Source: an uncultured Alphaproteobacteria bacterium
Lineage (GTDB): Bacteria > Pseudomonadota > Alphaproteobacteria > Rhodobacterales > Rhodobacteraceae
Length of the DNA: 47,598 nt
Assembly: GCA_902537415.1 (NCBI GenBank)
Contig: CACBBC010000011.1
Location: 1-47,598 of the forward strand
Reading direction: 5' to 3'
Below the pieces are notes generated by a model. That model ran no database searches. It was not told the origin of the DNA and worked only from the letters and a program-made list of their open reading frames with translations. Positions 29,174 through 38,726 of this stretch are shown one piece after another; the stretch's first letter is position 1, and the number at the start of each line of letters is the position of its first letter. The translations under genes and the position numbers were made by a program.

Positions 29174-29216
29174 TCGAGGTGATAAAATATAAAAAGAAAA
29201 AATGCAACAACCTCGA
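29174..29216. repeat. Inverted repeat TCGAGGT...ACCTCGA upstream of the HAD gene
   Basis: A perfect 7-bp inverted repeat, TCGAGGT at 29174-29180 and ACCTCGA at 29210-29216, 29 bp apart, in the gap between the minus-strand HAD-family gene and groES. It lies about 40 to 80 bp upstream of the HAD start codon. It might be a regulator site or a weak hairpin. A match this short can also occur by chance in AT-rich DNA. Confidence 0.35.
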
Positions 29217-29261
29217 TTATATAAAATTTTAAAAAAAATTGAAAAAATTTGCAGAGAGATA

Positions 29262-29289
29262 TTGACAAGCAAAAATTCTTGCATAAATA
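29262..29289 (+). promoter_or_regulatory. Putative groESL promoter
   Basis: A perfect TTGACA (29262-29267) is followed, after 16 bp, by TAAATA (29284-29289), a moderate -10 match, about 75 bp before the groES ATG. The spacer contains the partial inverted sequence CAAG...CTTG. No CIRCE element (TTAGCACTC-N9-GAGTGCTAA) is present, so HrcA control is unlikely here. Control by a heat-shock sigma factor of the RpoH type is possible but not shown. Confidence 0.5.
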
Positions 29290-29307
29290 AAAGCGCTAGG
29301 TGGTGAT

Positions 29308-29324
29308 GTCTCTCCGAAAGAGAC
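29308..29324 (+). promoter_or_regulatory. Hairpin in the groES 5' leader
   Basis: GTCTCT (29308-29313) and AGAGAC (29319-29324) form a perfect 6-bp stem around the five-base loop CCGAA, about 40 bp upstream of the groES start. An alternative pairing of UGGU (29301-29304) with ACCA (29323-29326) competes with the stem. There is no U-tract after it, so it is not an intrinsic terminator. It may influence mRNA stability or temperature response, which is speculation. Confidence 0.45.
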
Positions 29325-29364
29325 CATTACTTTTGATTTATATTTTTATATGAGGAGATTCTTA

Positions 29365-29652
29365 ATGGCTTTTAAACCTTTGCACGACCGTGTTGTGGTT
29401 CGTAGAGTTGATAGTGAAGATAAAACATCTGGTGGACTGATAATTCCTGACTCTGCACAAGAGAAACCAGCAGAAGGCGAAGTTGTATCAGTTGGAACTG
29501 GTGCAAGAGATGATTCCGGAAAGTTGATTCCGATGGAATTAAAATCAGGCGACAAAATCTTGTTCGGGAAATGGTCTGGCACTGAAGTGAAAATCGATGG
29601 TGAGGAACTACTCATCATGAAAGAAAGTGATATATTGGGTATAATTTCCTAA
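29365..29652 (+). CDS. groES: Co-chaperonin GroES (Cpn10)
   Basis: Lid of the GroEL chamber. From ATG 29365 it is 95 residues, beginning [16 protein letters not shown], with the mobile loop [24 protein letters not shown] and ending ESDILGIIS. The upstream in-frame ATG at 29350 overlaps the strong GAGGAG ribosome site (29352-29357), which sits seven bases before ATG 29365, so the downstream start is right. It is the first gene of groESL; groEL follows 36 bp later. Confidence 0.97.
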   Translation: MAFKPLHDRVVVRRVDSEDKTSGGLIIPDSAQEKPAEGEVVSVGTGARDDSGKLIPMELKSGDKILFGKWSGTEVKIDGEELLIMKESDILGIIS

Positions 29653-29676
29653 GAATTTTTTAACAACACTAATTGA

Positions 29677-31344
<1,668 letters not shown>

Positions 31345-31380
31345 GTCTTGAAGCGTCCAGCCAGGTTAATTACTAATTAG

Positions 31381-31408
31381 AGGGGAGGTTAACTCCCCTT
31401 TTTTTTTA
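31381..31408 (+). terminator. Rho-independent terminator of groESL
   Basis: AGGGGAG (31381-31387), loop GTTAA, CTCCCCT (31393-31399) makes a perfect 7-bp stem followed by a run of T to 31408. It ends the groESL transcript and overlaps the last codons of the convergent purK. On the purK strand the hairpin is not followed by a U-tract, so it works in one direction only. It is the clearest intrinsic terminator in the window. Confidence 0.9.
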
Positions 31409-32444
31409 TTATATTTATGTGACCCATTTTTCTTCCAGGACGAGAGTCTTTCTTTCCATAAACATAGACTTTTGCTAACTCATTGTTTGCTAGATTACTA
31501 GTCACTTTTCCGATTAAGTTATACATTATAATGTCGGAATGCCTCTCGGTTGATAGCAGAGGCAAGTCCATAATTGCTCTGATGTGTTGCTGGAACTGAC
31601 TAGAGTAGCTCCCGTCCATTGTCCAGTGCCCAGAATTATGTACTCTTGGAGCAATTTCGTTAACATAAAGTTCATTTTCTTTTAAAAAAAATTCTACTCC
31701 CATAACTCCGATATAGTCTAGATTAGCCACAATTTTTCTTGCAATGGTGACAGCGTCATTTTTAAGCACTTGAGTTGTTGACGAGGGTAAAGTTGTAGTT
31801 ACGAGAATCCCTTTTTTATGTACATTTTCTCCTGGTTCAAAAGTCTTAATATTTCCATCTTTATCCCGGACTATTATTACGGATAATTCCCTATCAAAGC
31901 TAATTACTTCCTCAGCTATAGATGGACAAAGTTTTTCCCCAAGAAAATGATCGTTAATATCATCTAGTGTTTTGACTAATATTTGTCCCTTCCCGTCGTA
32001 ACCTAGCCTACGTGTCTTGATAAGAATTGGTTTCTTTAGTCTAGTAAATAGTTTTTCAATTTCAGAAACTTCATCAATTCTATAAAATTGCGTAGTTTTA
32101 ATACCTAACGAATTAAGATAACTTTTTTCAGTTAAGCGGTCCTGAGAGATTTTAAGGGCTTTTACAGAAGGCCTCATGTTCACAAAGAGATCTAATTCCT
32201 CTAATGCTTTGGTGTCTATGTTTTCAAATTCATAAGTTAGAACGTCTACATTTTTTGCAAAAGCGACTAGGTTCTCATTGTCATCATAGTTTCCAAATAC
32301 TATTTTGTTAGCCACTTGTGCCGCAGGACAGTCCGTATCAGGGCAATATATATTTACATTAAAACCTAAGTCGGCTGCAGCAGTAGCAAGCATTTTTGCT
32401 AATTGCCCTCCACCAAGAATTCCGATGGTCTTATTCGGGCTCAT
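31389..32444 (-). CDS. purK: N5-carboxyaminoimidazole ribonucleotide synthase
   Basis: ATP-grasp enzyme that makes N5-CAIR from AIR, bicarbonate and ATP in purine synthesis. The 351-residue protein opens with TIGILGGGQLAKMLATAAADLGF and has YEFENID, the ATP-grasp segment LKKPILIKTRRLGYDGKGQ, and VEFFLKENELYVNEIAPRVHNSGHWT. It overlaps purE by 14 bases, as expected for a coupled pair with the next enzyme of the pathway. Its 3' end contains the groESL terminator. Confidence 0.97.
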   Translation of the reverse strand: MSPNKTIGILGGGQLAKMLATAAADLGFNVNIYCPDTDCPAAQVANKIVFGNYDDNENLVAFAKNVDVLTYEFENIDTKALEELDLFVNMRPSVKALKISQDRLTEKSYLNSLGIKTTQFYRIDEVSEIEKLFTRLKKPILIKTRRLGYDGKGQILVKTLDDINDHFLGEKLCPSIAEEVISFDRELSVIIVRDKDGNIKTFEPGENVHKKGILVTTTLPSSTTQVLKNDAVTIARKIVANLDYIGVMGVEFFLKENELYVNEIAPRVHNSGHWTMDGSYSSQFQQHIRAIMDLPLLSTERHSDIIMYNLIGKVTSNLANNELAKVYVYGKKDSRPGRKMGHINIIKKKGS

Positions 32445-32922
32445 TTTTTACTCGGTTTGTTGTATCAGCGCGCCAATCTCGGATTTTCTGACCAATAACC
32501 TCATCAGTAACTGCTAAAACCTGTATAGCAAAGATAGCGGCATTGAAAGCACCTGGAGAACCAATTGCCATGGTTGCAACAGGGTAACCTTTCGGCATTT
32601 GTACAATTGAATAAAGACTGTCAACTCCTCTTAGATCGGTTGCGTTAATAGGTACTCCAATTACTGGGATATCAGTTTTTGAAGCAATCATTCCCGGTAA
32701 ATGTGCTGCGCCTCCTGCGCCAGCGATCACAACTTTTATTTTTCGCTTCCTTAGAGAATTAGCGTACTCGTACAACCTGTCCGGAGTTCTATGTGCAGAT
32801 ACAATTTTTTTTTCATAAGAAACATCAAGCTTTTCCAATAAATCGCATGCCACTTGCATGATTCCCCAATCTGATTGACTTCCCATTACCACGGATACTT
32901 GTATATTTTTTTCAATTTCCAT
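32431..32922 (-). CDS. purE: N5-carboxyaminoimidazole ribonucleotide mutase
   Basis: Converts N5-CAIR to CAIR. Class I PurE motifs are VSVVMGSQSDWGIM, KIVSAHRTPDRLYEYA, VVIAGAGGAAHLPGMIAS, PVIGVPI and MPKGYPVATMAIG. I chose ATG 32922 (163 residues); a GTG four codons upstream (32934) would overlap trxB further. Gene order trxB-purE-purK places purine synthesis in the lgt operon. The start overlaps the trxB stop by about 11 bases. Confidence 0.96.
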   Translation of the reverse strand: MEIEKNIQVSVVMGSQSDWGIMQVACDLLEKLDVSYEKKIVSAHRTPDRLYEYANSLRKRKIKVVIAGAGGAAHLPGMIASKTDIPVIGVPINATDLRGVDSLYSIVQMPKGYPVATMAIGSPGAFNAAIFAIQVLAVTDEVIGQKIRDWRADTTNRVKNEPE

Positions 32923-33859
32923 TATTGATCTCACTTAGATATTTCTCTGCATCTAATGCGGCCATGCATCCCATTGCAGCGGACGTTACTGCTTGCCTAT
33001 AAATATTATCCACTAAATCCCCAGCAGCAAAAACTCCAGGAATAGAAGTTTTTGTAGTTCCTGGAACGGTAGACACATAGCCACTATCAAAAGTTTTAAG
33101 CTGATCTTTAATAAGATTTGAAGCAGGGGAATGTCCTATTGCTACAAAGACCCCTGAGCAAGTGAGTTCAGATAATTTATTGCTCAAAGTATCTCTCATC
33201 TGAATTCCAGTTACGCCTAGAGGATTATCTTCCCCTAATATGTCAGTTACTTGCTTATTCCATATGATTTCAATTTTTTCATTTTCAAAAAGACGTTTTT
33301 GTAAGATTTTCTCGGCTCGCAACTCATCTCTTCTATGGATTAAATAAACTTTGGAAGCAAATTTTGTTAAGAAAATTGCCTCTTCAACAGCCATATTTCC
33401 TCCTCCTATTACAGCAACTATCTTGTCTCTATAGAAAAAACCGTCACATGTTGCGCACGCCGAAACCCCAAAACCTTTATACTTTTCTTCATTATCGAGT
33501 CCTAGCCAATTTGCTTGCGCACCTGTCGCTAAAATTACTGACTCCGTCAAATATTGTGAACCACTATCTGTTTCAACAAAGAAGGGTCGTACAGTAAGAT
33601 TTACTTTTGAAACATGTTCGGAAATAATTTCGCATCCCAGATTACGGGCATGATCTTCCATGTTTTTCATTAGGTCTGGTCCAAGTATTTCTTTCTCTCC
33701 GGGCCAATTCTCAACCTCGGTAGTTATCGTGAGCTGTCCACCTGGCTGTATTCCTTGAAAGAGGATTGGTGATAACATAGCGCGTGAAGCGTATACAGCA
33801 GCTGTATAGCCTGCTGGACCTGAACCAATTATTAAAAGTTTAGTTTTTTTTGGAGACAT
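32912..33859 (-). CDS. trxB: Thioredoxin reductase
   Basis: NADPH-dependent FAD enzyme that reduces thioredoxin. It has the FAD motif IGSGPAGYTAAVYASRA, the redox-active CATC in SACATCDGFFYRD, the NADPH motif VIGGGNMAVEEAIFL and the C-terminal GVFAAGDLVDNIYRQAVTSAAMGC. ATG 33859 has GAGGA five bases upstream and gives 315 residues, the normal length. An ATG seven codons earlier (33880) has no such site. It lies close behind pgeF and overlaps purE. Confidence 0.97.
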   Translation of the reverse strand: MSPKKTKLLIIGSGPAGYTAAVYASRAMLSPILFQGIQPGGQLTITTEVENWPGEKEILGPDLMKNMEDHARNLGCEIISEHVSKVNLTVRPFFVETDSGSQYLTESVILATGAQANWLGLDNEEKYKGFGVSACATCDGFFYRDKIVAVIGGGNMAVEEAIFLTKFASKVYLIHRRDELRAEKILQKRLFENEKIEIIWNKQVTDILGEDNPLGVTGIQMRDTLSNKLSELTCSGVFVAIGHSPASNLIKDQLKTFDSGYVSTVPGTTKTSIPGVFAAGDLVDNIYRQAVTSAAMGCMAALDAEKYLSEINNGN

Positions 33860-33883
33860 ATTATCCTCAAATTTTTTCATAGG

Positions 33884-34645
33884 TTACAAACAAATTATTG
33901 AAGCCATGCGGCCAAAGTCTCTCTCAGATTTATGATAGGCCCTTCTATTTGAAAAAAATAATTCAGAATTTTCGTAAGTACACAAACCAAGATTATGTAT
34001 ATCATAAACTCCAAGCAGATTAAATCTACTTTCAATAAATAAAGTAAGATCAAAGAAATAATTACCATCTTCTTTGATAAAAAATTTTTCGAAACATGGA
34101 TCAGCCTTTATAAAGCTCTCAATAAAATCTAATTTTACCTCATAGCATTTTTTAGAAATAGTTGGACCAATTGCAACGGAAATTTTCTTCATATCGACGC
34201 CAAGATCTTTTAGAGAATTTAGTGCATTTTCACAGACCCCGGCAAGAGCACCTTTCCAACCTGCGTGAATAGCCAAGATGAATCCGCTTTCACTTTCATG
34301 AGCCAAGATAGGAGAGCAATCAGCGGTTAATATTCCAATCCCAATACCCTTTAGATTGGTTATGACAGCATCTACTGGCTCGTAACTTAATTTGTCAAAG
34401 TCAGCTTTTTTATCAATAAATACCACGTTGTTTGTGTGTTGTTGGTTTGGAAAAAAAACTTTTTGACTTGAAATATCAAGCGCATCCAAGACCAACGCCC
34501 TATTTGCATAAATATTGCCTTTGCAATCGGTCGTATTTTCTGACAGATTCAAACTCGAATATATGCCGGTGGAAACTCCACCGGATCTACTAAAAAAACC
34601 ATGCTTTACAGATCGCAAGTTTTTGCTTTTGAACATTTTTACCAT
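33884..34645 (-). CDS. pgeF: Peptidoglycan editing factor PgeF / multicopper-like purine nucleoside phosphorylase (YfiH family)
   Basis: DUF152/YfiH family protein of 253 residues. Members have purine nucleoside phosphorylase or adenosine deaminase activity, and in E. coli YfiH removes misincorporated muropeptides. Its motifs are HGFFSRSGGVSTGIYSSLN, QQHTNNVVF, VDAVITNLKGIGIGILTADCSPI with the Cys, and AIHAGWKGALAGV with the metal-binding histidine. The C-terminal RRAYHKSERDFGRMASII is also typical. A second ATG three codons in (34636) is possible. It sits in lgt-MidA-pgeF order, a common alphaproteobacterial arrangement. Confidence 0.93.
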   Translation of the reverse strand: MVKMFKSKNLRSVKHGFFSRSGGVSTGIYSSLNLSENTTDCKGNIYANRALVLDALDISSQKVFFPNQQHTNNVVFIDKKADFDKLSYEPVDAVITNLKGIGIGILTADCSPILAHESESGFILAIHAGWKGALAGVCENALNSLKDLGVDMKKISVAIGPTISKKCYEVKLDFIESFIKADPCFEKFFIKEDGNYFFDLTLFIESRFNLLGVYDIHNLGLCTYENSELFFSNRRAYHKSERDFGRMASIICL

Positions 34646-34646
34646 A

Positions 34647-35705
34647 TCAGTCCAGGCCTTCTAGATGTCTTTTAGTTTTTGTTATCGCAATAACTTTAAA
34701 AAGAGAACCCATTTTATCGGGATCAATGAGTCTCTTTATCTCGGACTCGACTGTTTCTGCTAAGGCTGAGCTGACGTTTTTGGTTAAGCTTTTGAAGCGT
34801 TCCTCTATTCCAAGTTCGAGCAGAAAATTTCGTTGTTTTTTAACCGGCGAAACATACAAATTTTTTTTAATAGCTATTTCTTTAAGGAGCCTGAAATTAA
34901 CATGTGAACTTAAATCACTTTGCCCTGGTTTTTCCAAAACACCATTAAATTTATGCTTGTTTACGGCTTGAAGGGTATCCCCAATACCTGAAATGTTTCC
35001 ATAATCTACCAAAAGCAAAACACCATCATATTTGATTAAATGACTACAAATATTTGAAAAAATCGAGATAGTCCGTTCAGAATATTCAAGCGTATCACCT
35101 ATTTTAAAATCTGAAAAGATACTGTCACTAGGCACCCAGATTTTATTATCTAAGGTGAAACAAAGTTTATCATTTTTTATTGTTATTTTTTTTTCGTGCC
35201 AGCCTTCGTTACATCTCACATATTGGTTTATAGGAAGGGCATCAAAAAATTCATTCGCAATAATTATTTGTGGTTCTAAACTCAAGCCTTTGATATCTGA
35301 TATCCACTTAACTTTTTCATTTTTGAGATTTTCTTTTTGCAAAGTTATCAGTCGCTCGGATTTTTCCAAAATTGTTATCTCGAGGTTTATTTTATTATTG
35401 GTAACCTTATAAATAGTTCTAATGGCGTCCTTTAGAAGTGTTCCTCTACCAGACCCGAGCTCTGTTATAGATAGGCGTTTTTTATTTATGAATTCTTTGT
35501 AAAAACTCAATGCCCATAGCCCTATAAGCTCACCAAACGTTTGAGAGATCTCTGGAGATGTAATGAAGTCACCATCTCCGCCTAATACTTGATTGGATGT
35601 GTAATATCCATTTTTGTCATCCCACAAGCACATTTCCATATATTGTGATATGCTTATTGGACCACTTTTTTTAATTAAATCTTTTATCTTTTTTTCAATT
35701 TGCAT
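34647..35705 (-). CDS. MidA/NDUFAF7-like SAM-dependent methyltransferase (DUF185)
   Basis: A 352-residue class I methyltransferase related to eukaryotic NDUFAF7, which methylates an arginine of the 49-kDa subunit of respiratory complex I. Whether this bacterial enzyme does the same to NuoD is an inference. Typical sequences are SISQYMEMCLWDDKNGYYTSNQVLGGDGDFITSPEISQTFGE, LTELGSGRGTLLKDAIR-type motif I (seen as ITELGSGRGTLLKD), IIANEFFDALPINQYV and LLLVDYG. I chose the ATG at 35705; the TTG before it is in frame. It overlaps the lgt stop by about 11 bases. Confidence 0.9.
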   Translation of the reverse strand: MQIEKKIKDLIKKSGPISISQYMEMCLWDDKNGYYTSNQVLGGDGDFITSPEISQTFGELIGLWALSFYKEFINKKRLSITELGSGRGTLLKDAIRTIYKVTNNKINLEITILEKSERLITLQKENLKNEKVKWISDIKGLSLEPQIIIANEFFDALPINQYVRCNEGWHEKKITIKNDKLCFTLDNKIWVPSDSIFSDFKIGDTLEYSERTISIFSNICSHLIKYDGVLLLVDYGNISGIGDTLQAVNKHKFNGVLEKPGQSDLSSHVNFRLLKEIAIKKNLYVSPVKKQRNFLLELGIEERFKSLTKNVSSALAETVESEIKRLIDPDKMGSLFKVIAITKTKRHLEGLD

Positions 35706-36600
35706 CAAGATTTCGCTTGGTGATCAAAAAAATCATTAAAAGTCCAAAAATAATCATTGGAATTGTGAGAAGTTGTCCCATTGATATTCCTACACCTGGG
35801 AAAAGCTCGACTACATATCCATAGGGATTTTCATTGGTTATGAAAAAAGAGTCAGGTTCTCTTAGAAATTCAATTGAAAACCTTATAACACCATATCCTA
35901 GCAAAAAAGAGCCAAAAATGATGCCTGGTTTTTTAAGCGCTTTATAGAAAAAAACAAAATAATAAAAAATAAGCATTAAAACGATACCTTCAAAGAAAGC
36001 TTCATATAATTGCGACGGATGCCTGAAACAGGGTATTTCATTTGAGCTTGGACAAAATTTCCCCTGACCTTTTGTAAACTGGATTCCAAATGTTGAGGTT
36101 GTTGGTTTACCCCAGAGCTCGCCATTAATAAAATTTGCAATTCTGCCAAAAAATAATCCAGGAGGGGATGCAAATGCGATCAAATCACCTAAAGACAACA
36201 AGCTAATTTTTTTCCTCATGCCAAATAGAATGCCAGCTATTAACACTCCTAAAAAGCCCCCGTGAAATGACATCCCACCTTCCCATATATACAAAGTTCT
36301 AATGGGATTATCAAAATAGTATGCAGGTGCGTAAAAGAGACAATACCCGAAACGACCCCCTACAATGATACCCAAAATCATGTAGGTTATTAAATCATCT
36401 ACTTCAGATCTTTCAATAATACTCTTATTGGCAAACCACAGGTCTTTATTTTGCACAAGCTTTGCCATAAAAAACCAAGCTAAAAGTATACCGGCTATAT
36501 ACGATAAACCATACCATTGTACATTGAGATGCAACCCAAATAAATTTAAAGTAACAGCGGTCTCACTTATATTTGGATATTGAAAGATTTTTTCCTCCAA
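35695..36600 (-). CDS. lgt: Prolipoprotein diacylglyceryl transferase
   Basis: Inner-membrane enzyme that adds diacylglycerol to the lipobox cysteine of prolipoproteins. It has about seven hydrophobic helices, the HGG motif in WEGGMSFHGGFLGVLIAG, the Lgt signature GRIANFINGELWGKPT, and HPSQLYEAFFEG. The start is unclear. The open frame extends to 36732, but that would overlap the divergent ubiK-like gene. TTG 36600 gives MEEKIFQYPNIS, about the right length for homologues. A strong GGAGG (36594-36598) sits five bases before an ATC codon at 36588 that would give the shorter MFQYPNIS. No ATG is available nearby. It heads the lgt-MidA-pgeF-trxB-purE-purK operon. Confidence 0.9.
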   Translation of the reverse strand: MEEKIFQYPNISETAVTLNLFGLHLNVQWYGLSYIAGILLAWFFMAKLVQNKDLWFANKSIIERSEVDDLITYMILGIIVGGRFGYCLFYAPAYYFDNPIRTLYIWEGGMSFHGGFLGVLIAGILFGMRKKISLLSLGDLIAFASPPGLFFGRIANFINGELWGKPTTSTFGIQFTKGQGKFCPSSNEIPCFRHPSQLYEAFFEGIVLMLIFYYFVFFYKALKKPGIIFGSFLLGYGVIRFSIEFLREPDSFFITNENPYGYVVELFPGVGISMGQLLTIPMIIFGLLMIFLITKRNLDAN

Positions 36601-36663
36601 AAAAATAAAATTCCAATTATATTTTTGTTTAACGTTAAAATATAAAAATTTAAAGGAGAATCG

Positions 36664-36900
36664 ATGCAATTTAAAAACCCATTTATTGATAATCTTTCTA
36701 AAGTTATGGCTGATGCCTTTGGAGCAGCACATTCGGCCAAAAACGAAGCAGAGAATGTTTTCAAGACCTGGTTAGATGGTTGGTTAGCGGACAGGGACTT
36801 TGTTACAAGAGAAGAGTTTGAAGCACTTAAGCTAAGTGTGGAAGAATTAAGGAATAAAAGTAAGCCGTCCACAAAAAGAAAGAAAAATTTAAAAAGCTAA
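36664..36900 (+). CDS. ubiK: UbiK-like accessory factor (BMFP/YqiC family)
   Basis: A small 78-residue protein of the BMFP (DUF526) family. UbiK (YqiC) assists the ubiquinone-synthesis complex in E. coli. Typical features are the N-terminal NPFIDNLSKVMADAFGAAHSAKNEAEN helix and the C-terminal coiled coil with VTREEFEALKLSVEELR. The lysine-rich tail is unusual only in length. ATG 36664 has GGAGAA just before it. It is divergent from lgt, and its first part overlaps the extended lgt frame, which argues against that extension. Assignment to ubiquinone synthesis is by family only. Confidence 0.88.
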   Translation: MQFKNPFIDNLSKVMADAFGAAHSAKNEAENVFKTWLDGWLADRDFVTREEFEALKLSVEELRNKSKPSTKRKKNLKS

Positions 36901-37001
36901 TATTTACAAGATATAGTGGAGATGAGGCTAGAATACCTAATTGTAGTAGAGATTTCTAAATTTTGTGGGTATACTGACAGAAAAAGAGGAGCAGTAACCC
37001 C

Positions 37002-37505
37002 ATGACACGAGCAACGTCAATTATATTTTTAGATGAAACGCATCCAATAGATGCCTTGGAACTAATAGCGCATGAAGAAAGTTGGGAATTCGCTAGAGAT
37101 GATGATAATGAGATAATCGTTAGGATAGACGGAGGTTGGAAAAAGTATACTATCAGTGCTAGCTGGAATGTATCGCGAAACCTCTTTAAAACGATTTGTA
37201 CATTTGAAATGATCCCACCAAGAAAAAAACTGGTAAAGCTCTATGAAACTATCAATTTAGTGAATGGCAGTGATGTTGATGGTAGCTTCATCTATGATAA
37301 TGTAGAACAATTAATGAATTACACTACTAACATATTATTTTCGGACGAATTAATTATCTCCAATACAGAGTTAAGAGATTGGATAAAATCTTCTGTTGAA
37401 ACAGCGGAAAAATTTTATCCGACCTTCCAAAAGAGCTGTTGGGGAGAAGTAATGCCAAAAGATGCTATGTCGGCAGCGTTTGGAAAGATAGCAGGTTACG
37501 CTTAG
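37002..37505 (+). CDS. YbjN domain-containing protein
   Basis: A 167-residue protein of the YbjN family (type III secretion-chaperone-like fold) with no established enzyme activity. It shows HPIDALELIAHEESWEFARDDDNEIIVRIDGGWKKYTISASWN and NYTTNILFSDELIIS as expected. It is followed 10 bp later by proC, an arrangement I recall from other alphaproteobacteria. The ATG has AGAGGAG in good position. The 100-bp gap before it shows no obvious structure. Confidence 0.87.
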   Translation: MTRATSIIFLDETHPIDALELIAHEESWEFARDDDNEIIVRIDGGWKKYTISASWNVSRNLFKTICTFEMIPPRKKLVKLYETINLVNGSDVDGSFIYDNVEQLMNYTTNILFSDELIISNTELRDWIKSSVETAEKFYPTFQKSCWGEVMPKDAMSAAFGKIAGYA

Positions 37506-37515
37506 GTAAATATAA

Positions 37516-38340
37516 GTGACTGCAGAAAAGAAAATTAATCAACGAATTAAAATTATTGGTTGTGGCAAGATGGCGTCTGCAATCTTAGATGCGTGGTTAA
37601 AAAAATCAATATCGCCCCAAGATATTTATGTGGATGATCCGAAACCCTCTGAGTGGCTACTTGAAAAAAAGAAACATGGGCTGAATATAAATACAAAAGC
37701 AGATGTATCATTTGATTATTGCTTTATAGGAGTAAAACCACAGTCTCTAGATGAGATTAAACTAAAGCTAAAAGGGCTTTCCAAAAAAAACGTCACTTTT
37801 GTTTCAATGCTTGCTGGGATTAAAATAAATAGACTTGAAGATATAATTGGAAAAGATGAGTCGATTGTAAGAATAATGCCTAACTTACCCGCAGAGATAC
37901 TAAAAGGCGTTACAGCAGTTAAAGAGAATAAATGGGTTGAACCAAACCAGTCAAAGAATTTGGCTTTATTATTAAAGGCCTTTGGGGAAATAGTAAAATT
38001 TGTTGAAGAGAAAAAATTTGATGCTGTCACGGCAATTTCAGGTTCCGGCCCAGCCTACATTTTTCTAATTGCTGAGTTGATGACAGAGGTTGGTATTAAT
38101 TTGGGTCTTTCTTATGATGAAGCTTTTAAATTGGTAAAGCACACAATCGATGGGTCTGGAAGCTTAATAGTCAATTCATCATTGAAGCCCCAAAAATTGA
38201 GGGAAAACGTAACCAGTCCTGGTGGAACGACCCATGAAGCATTGGCCGTATTGATGAACAAGGACAATGGTCTGCCAAAGATTTTCTCAGCAGCAATAAA
38301 AGCTGCAGCACAAAGATCAAAAGAACTAAGTAAAGTTTAA
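37516..38340 (+). CDS. proC: Pyrroline-5-carboxylate reductase
   Basis: Last step of proline synthesis, reducing P5C with NAD(P)H. The 274-residue protein has the N-terminal Rossmann motif IKIIGCGKMASAILDAWL, VRIMPNLPAEILKGVTAV, and the C-terminal signature FDAVTAISGSGPAYIFLIAELM and LRENVTSPGGTTHEALAVL. The start is a GTG at 37516 with AGGT about ten bases upstream; no in-frame ATG is near. It lies between the YbjN gene and csaA. Confidence 0.96.
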   Translation: MTAEKKINQRIKIIGCGKMASAILDAWLKKSISPQDIYVDDPKPSEWLLEKKKHGLNINTKADVSFDYCFIGVKPQSLDEIKLKLKGLSKKNVTFVSMLAGIKINRLEDIIGKDESIVRIMPNLPAEILKGVTAVKENKWVEPNQSKNLALLLKAFGEIVKFVEEKKFDAVTAISGSGPAYIFLIAELMTEVGINLGLSYDEAFKLVKHTIDGSGSLIVNSSLKPQKLRENVTSPGGTTHEALAVLMNKDNGLPKIFSAAIKAAAQRSKELSKV

Positions 38341-38385
38341 GCTTTTAATTAATGCTTTAAATCTGAAATTTTGATACTTTTAGAA

Positions 38386-38712
38386 ATGGCAGATTTTTTT
38401 GATACAGAATTAAGAGTGGGAGAGATCGTTAAAGCTGAAATTTTTAGGGAAGCTAAAAAACCAGCATACAAACTATGGATAAATTTTGGGGAAGAAATTG
38501 GGATTAAGACTTCGTCTGCTCAGATTACGGCTCTCTATACAACTCAAATGCTTGTAGGAAAGTTAGTAATAGCTGTAACAAATCTGGAGCCTAAACGAGT
38601 TGGCCCATTTATTTCGGAGGTCCTTGTACTTGGTGTCGATGGCAAAAATGTTGGTGATATTATTTTAATAGCACCTGAATATAAAGCTCTTATTGGTAAT
38701 AGGGTTCATTAA
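38386..38712 (+). CDS. csaA: CsaA-type tRNA-binding protein
   Basis: A 108-residue OB-fold protein of the tRNA-binding (Trbp111/CsaA) family. It matches CsaA along its length: LRVGEIVKAEIFREAKKPAYKLWINFGEEIGIKTSSAQIT, VGKLVIAVTNLEPKRVGPFISEVLVLGV, and the end LIGNRVH. CsaA has been proposed as a secretion chaperone in Bacillus and also binds tRNA; which role applies here is unknown. I chose ATG 38386 over the TTG at 38371, though neither has a strong ribosome site. Confidence 0.9.
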   Translation: MADFFDTELRVGEIVKAEIFREAKKPAYKLWINFGEEIGIKTSSAQITALYTTQMLVGKLVIAVTNLEPKRVGPFISEVLVLGVDGKNVGDIILIAPEYKALIGNRVH

Positions 38713-38726
38713 GAGGGACCAATTAA

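Noticed and set aside
29134-29364. A CIRCE operator or a small RNA gene in the gap before groES.
   Set aside because: No TTAGCACTC/GAGTGCTAA pair is present, and no tRNA-like or other RNA pattern was recognised beyond the short hairpin.
36601-36732. An N-terminal extension of lgt by 44 residues to the ATG-like start of the open frame at 36732.
   Set aside because: It would overlap the divergent ubiK-like gene and its ribosome site, and the added residues do not resemble Lgt.
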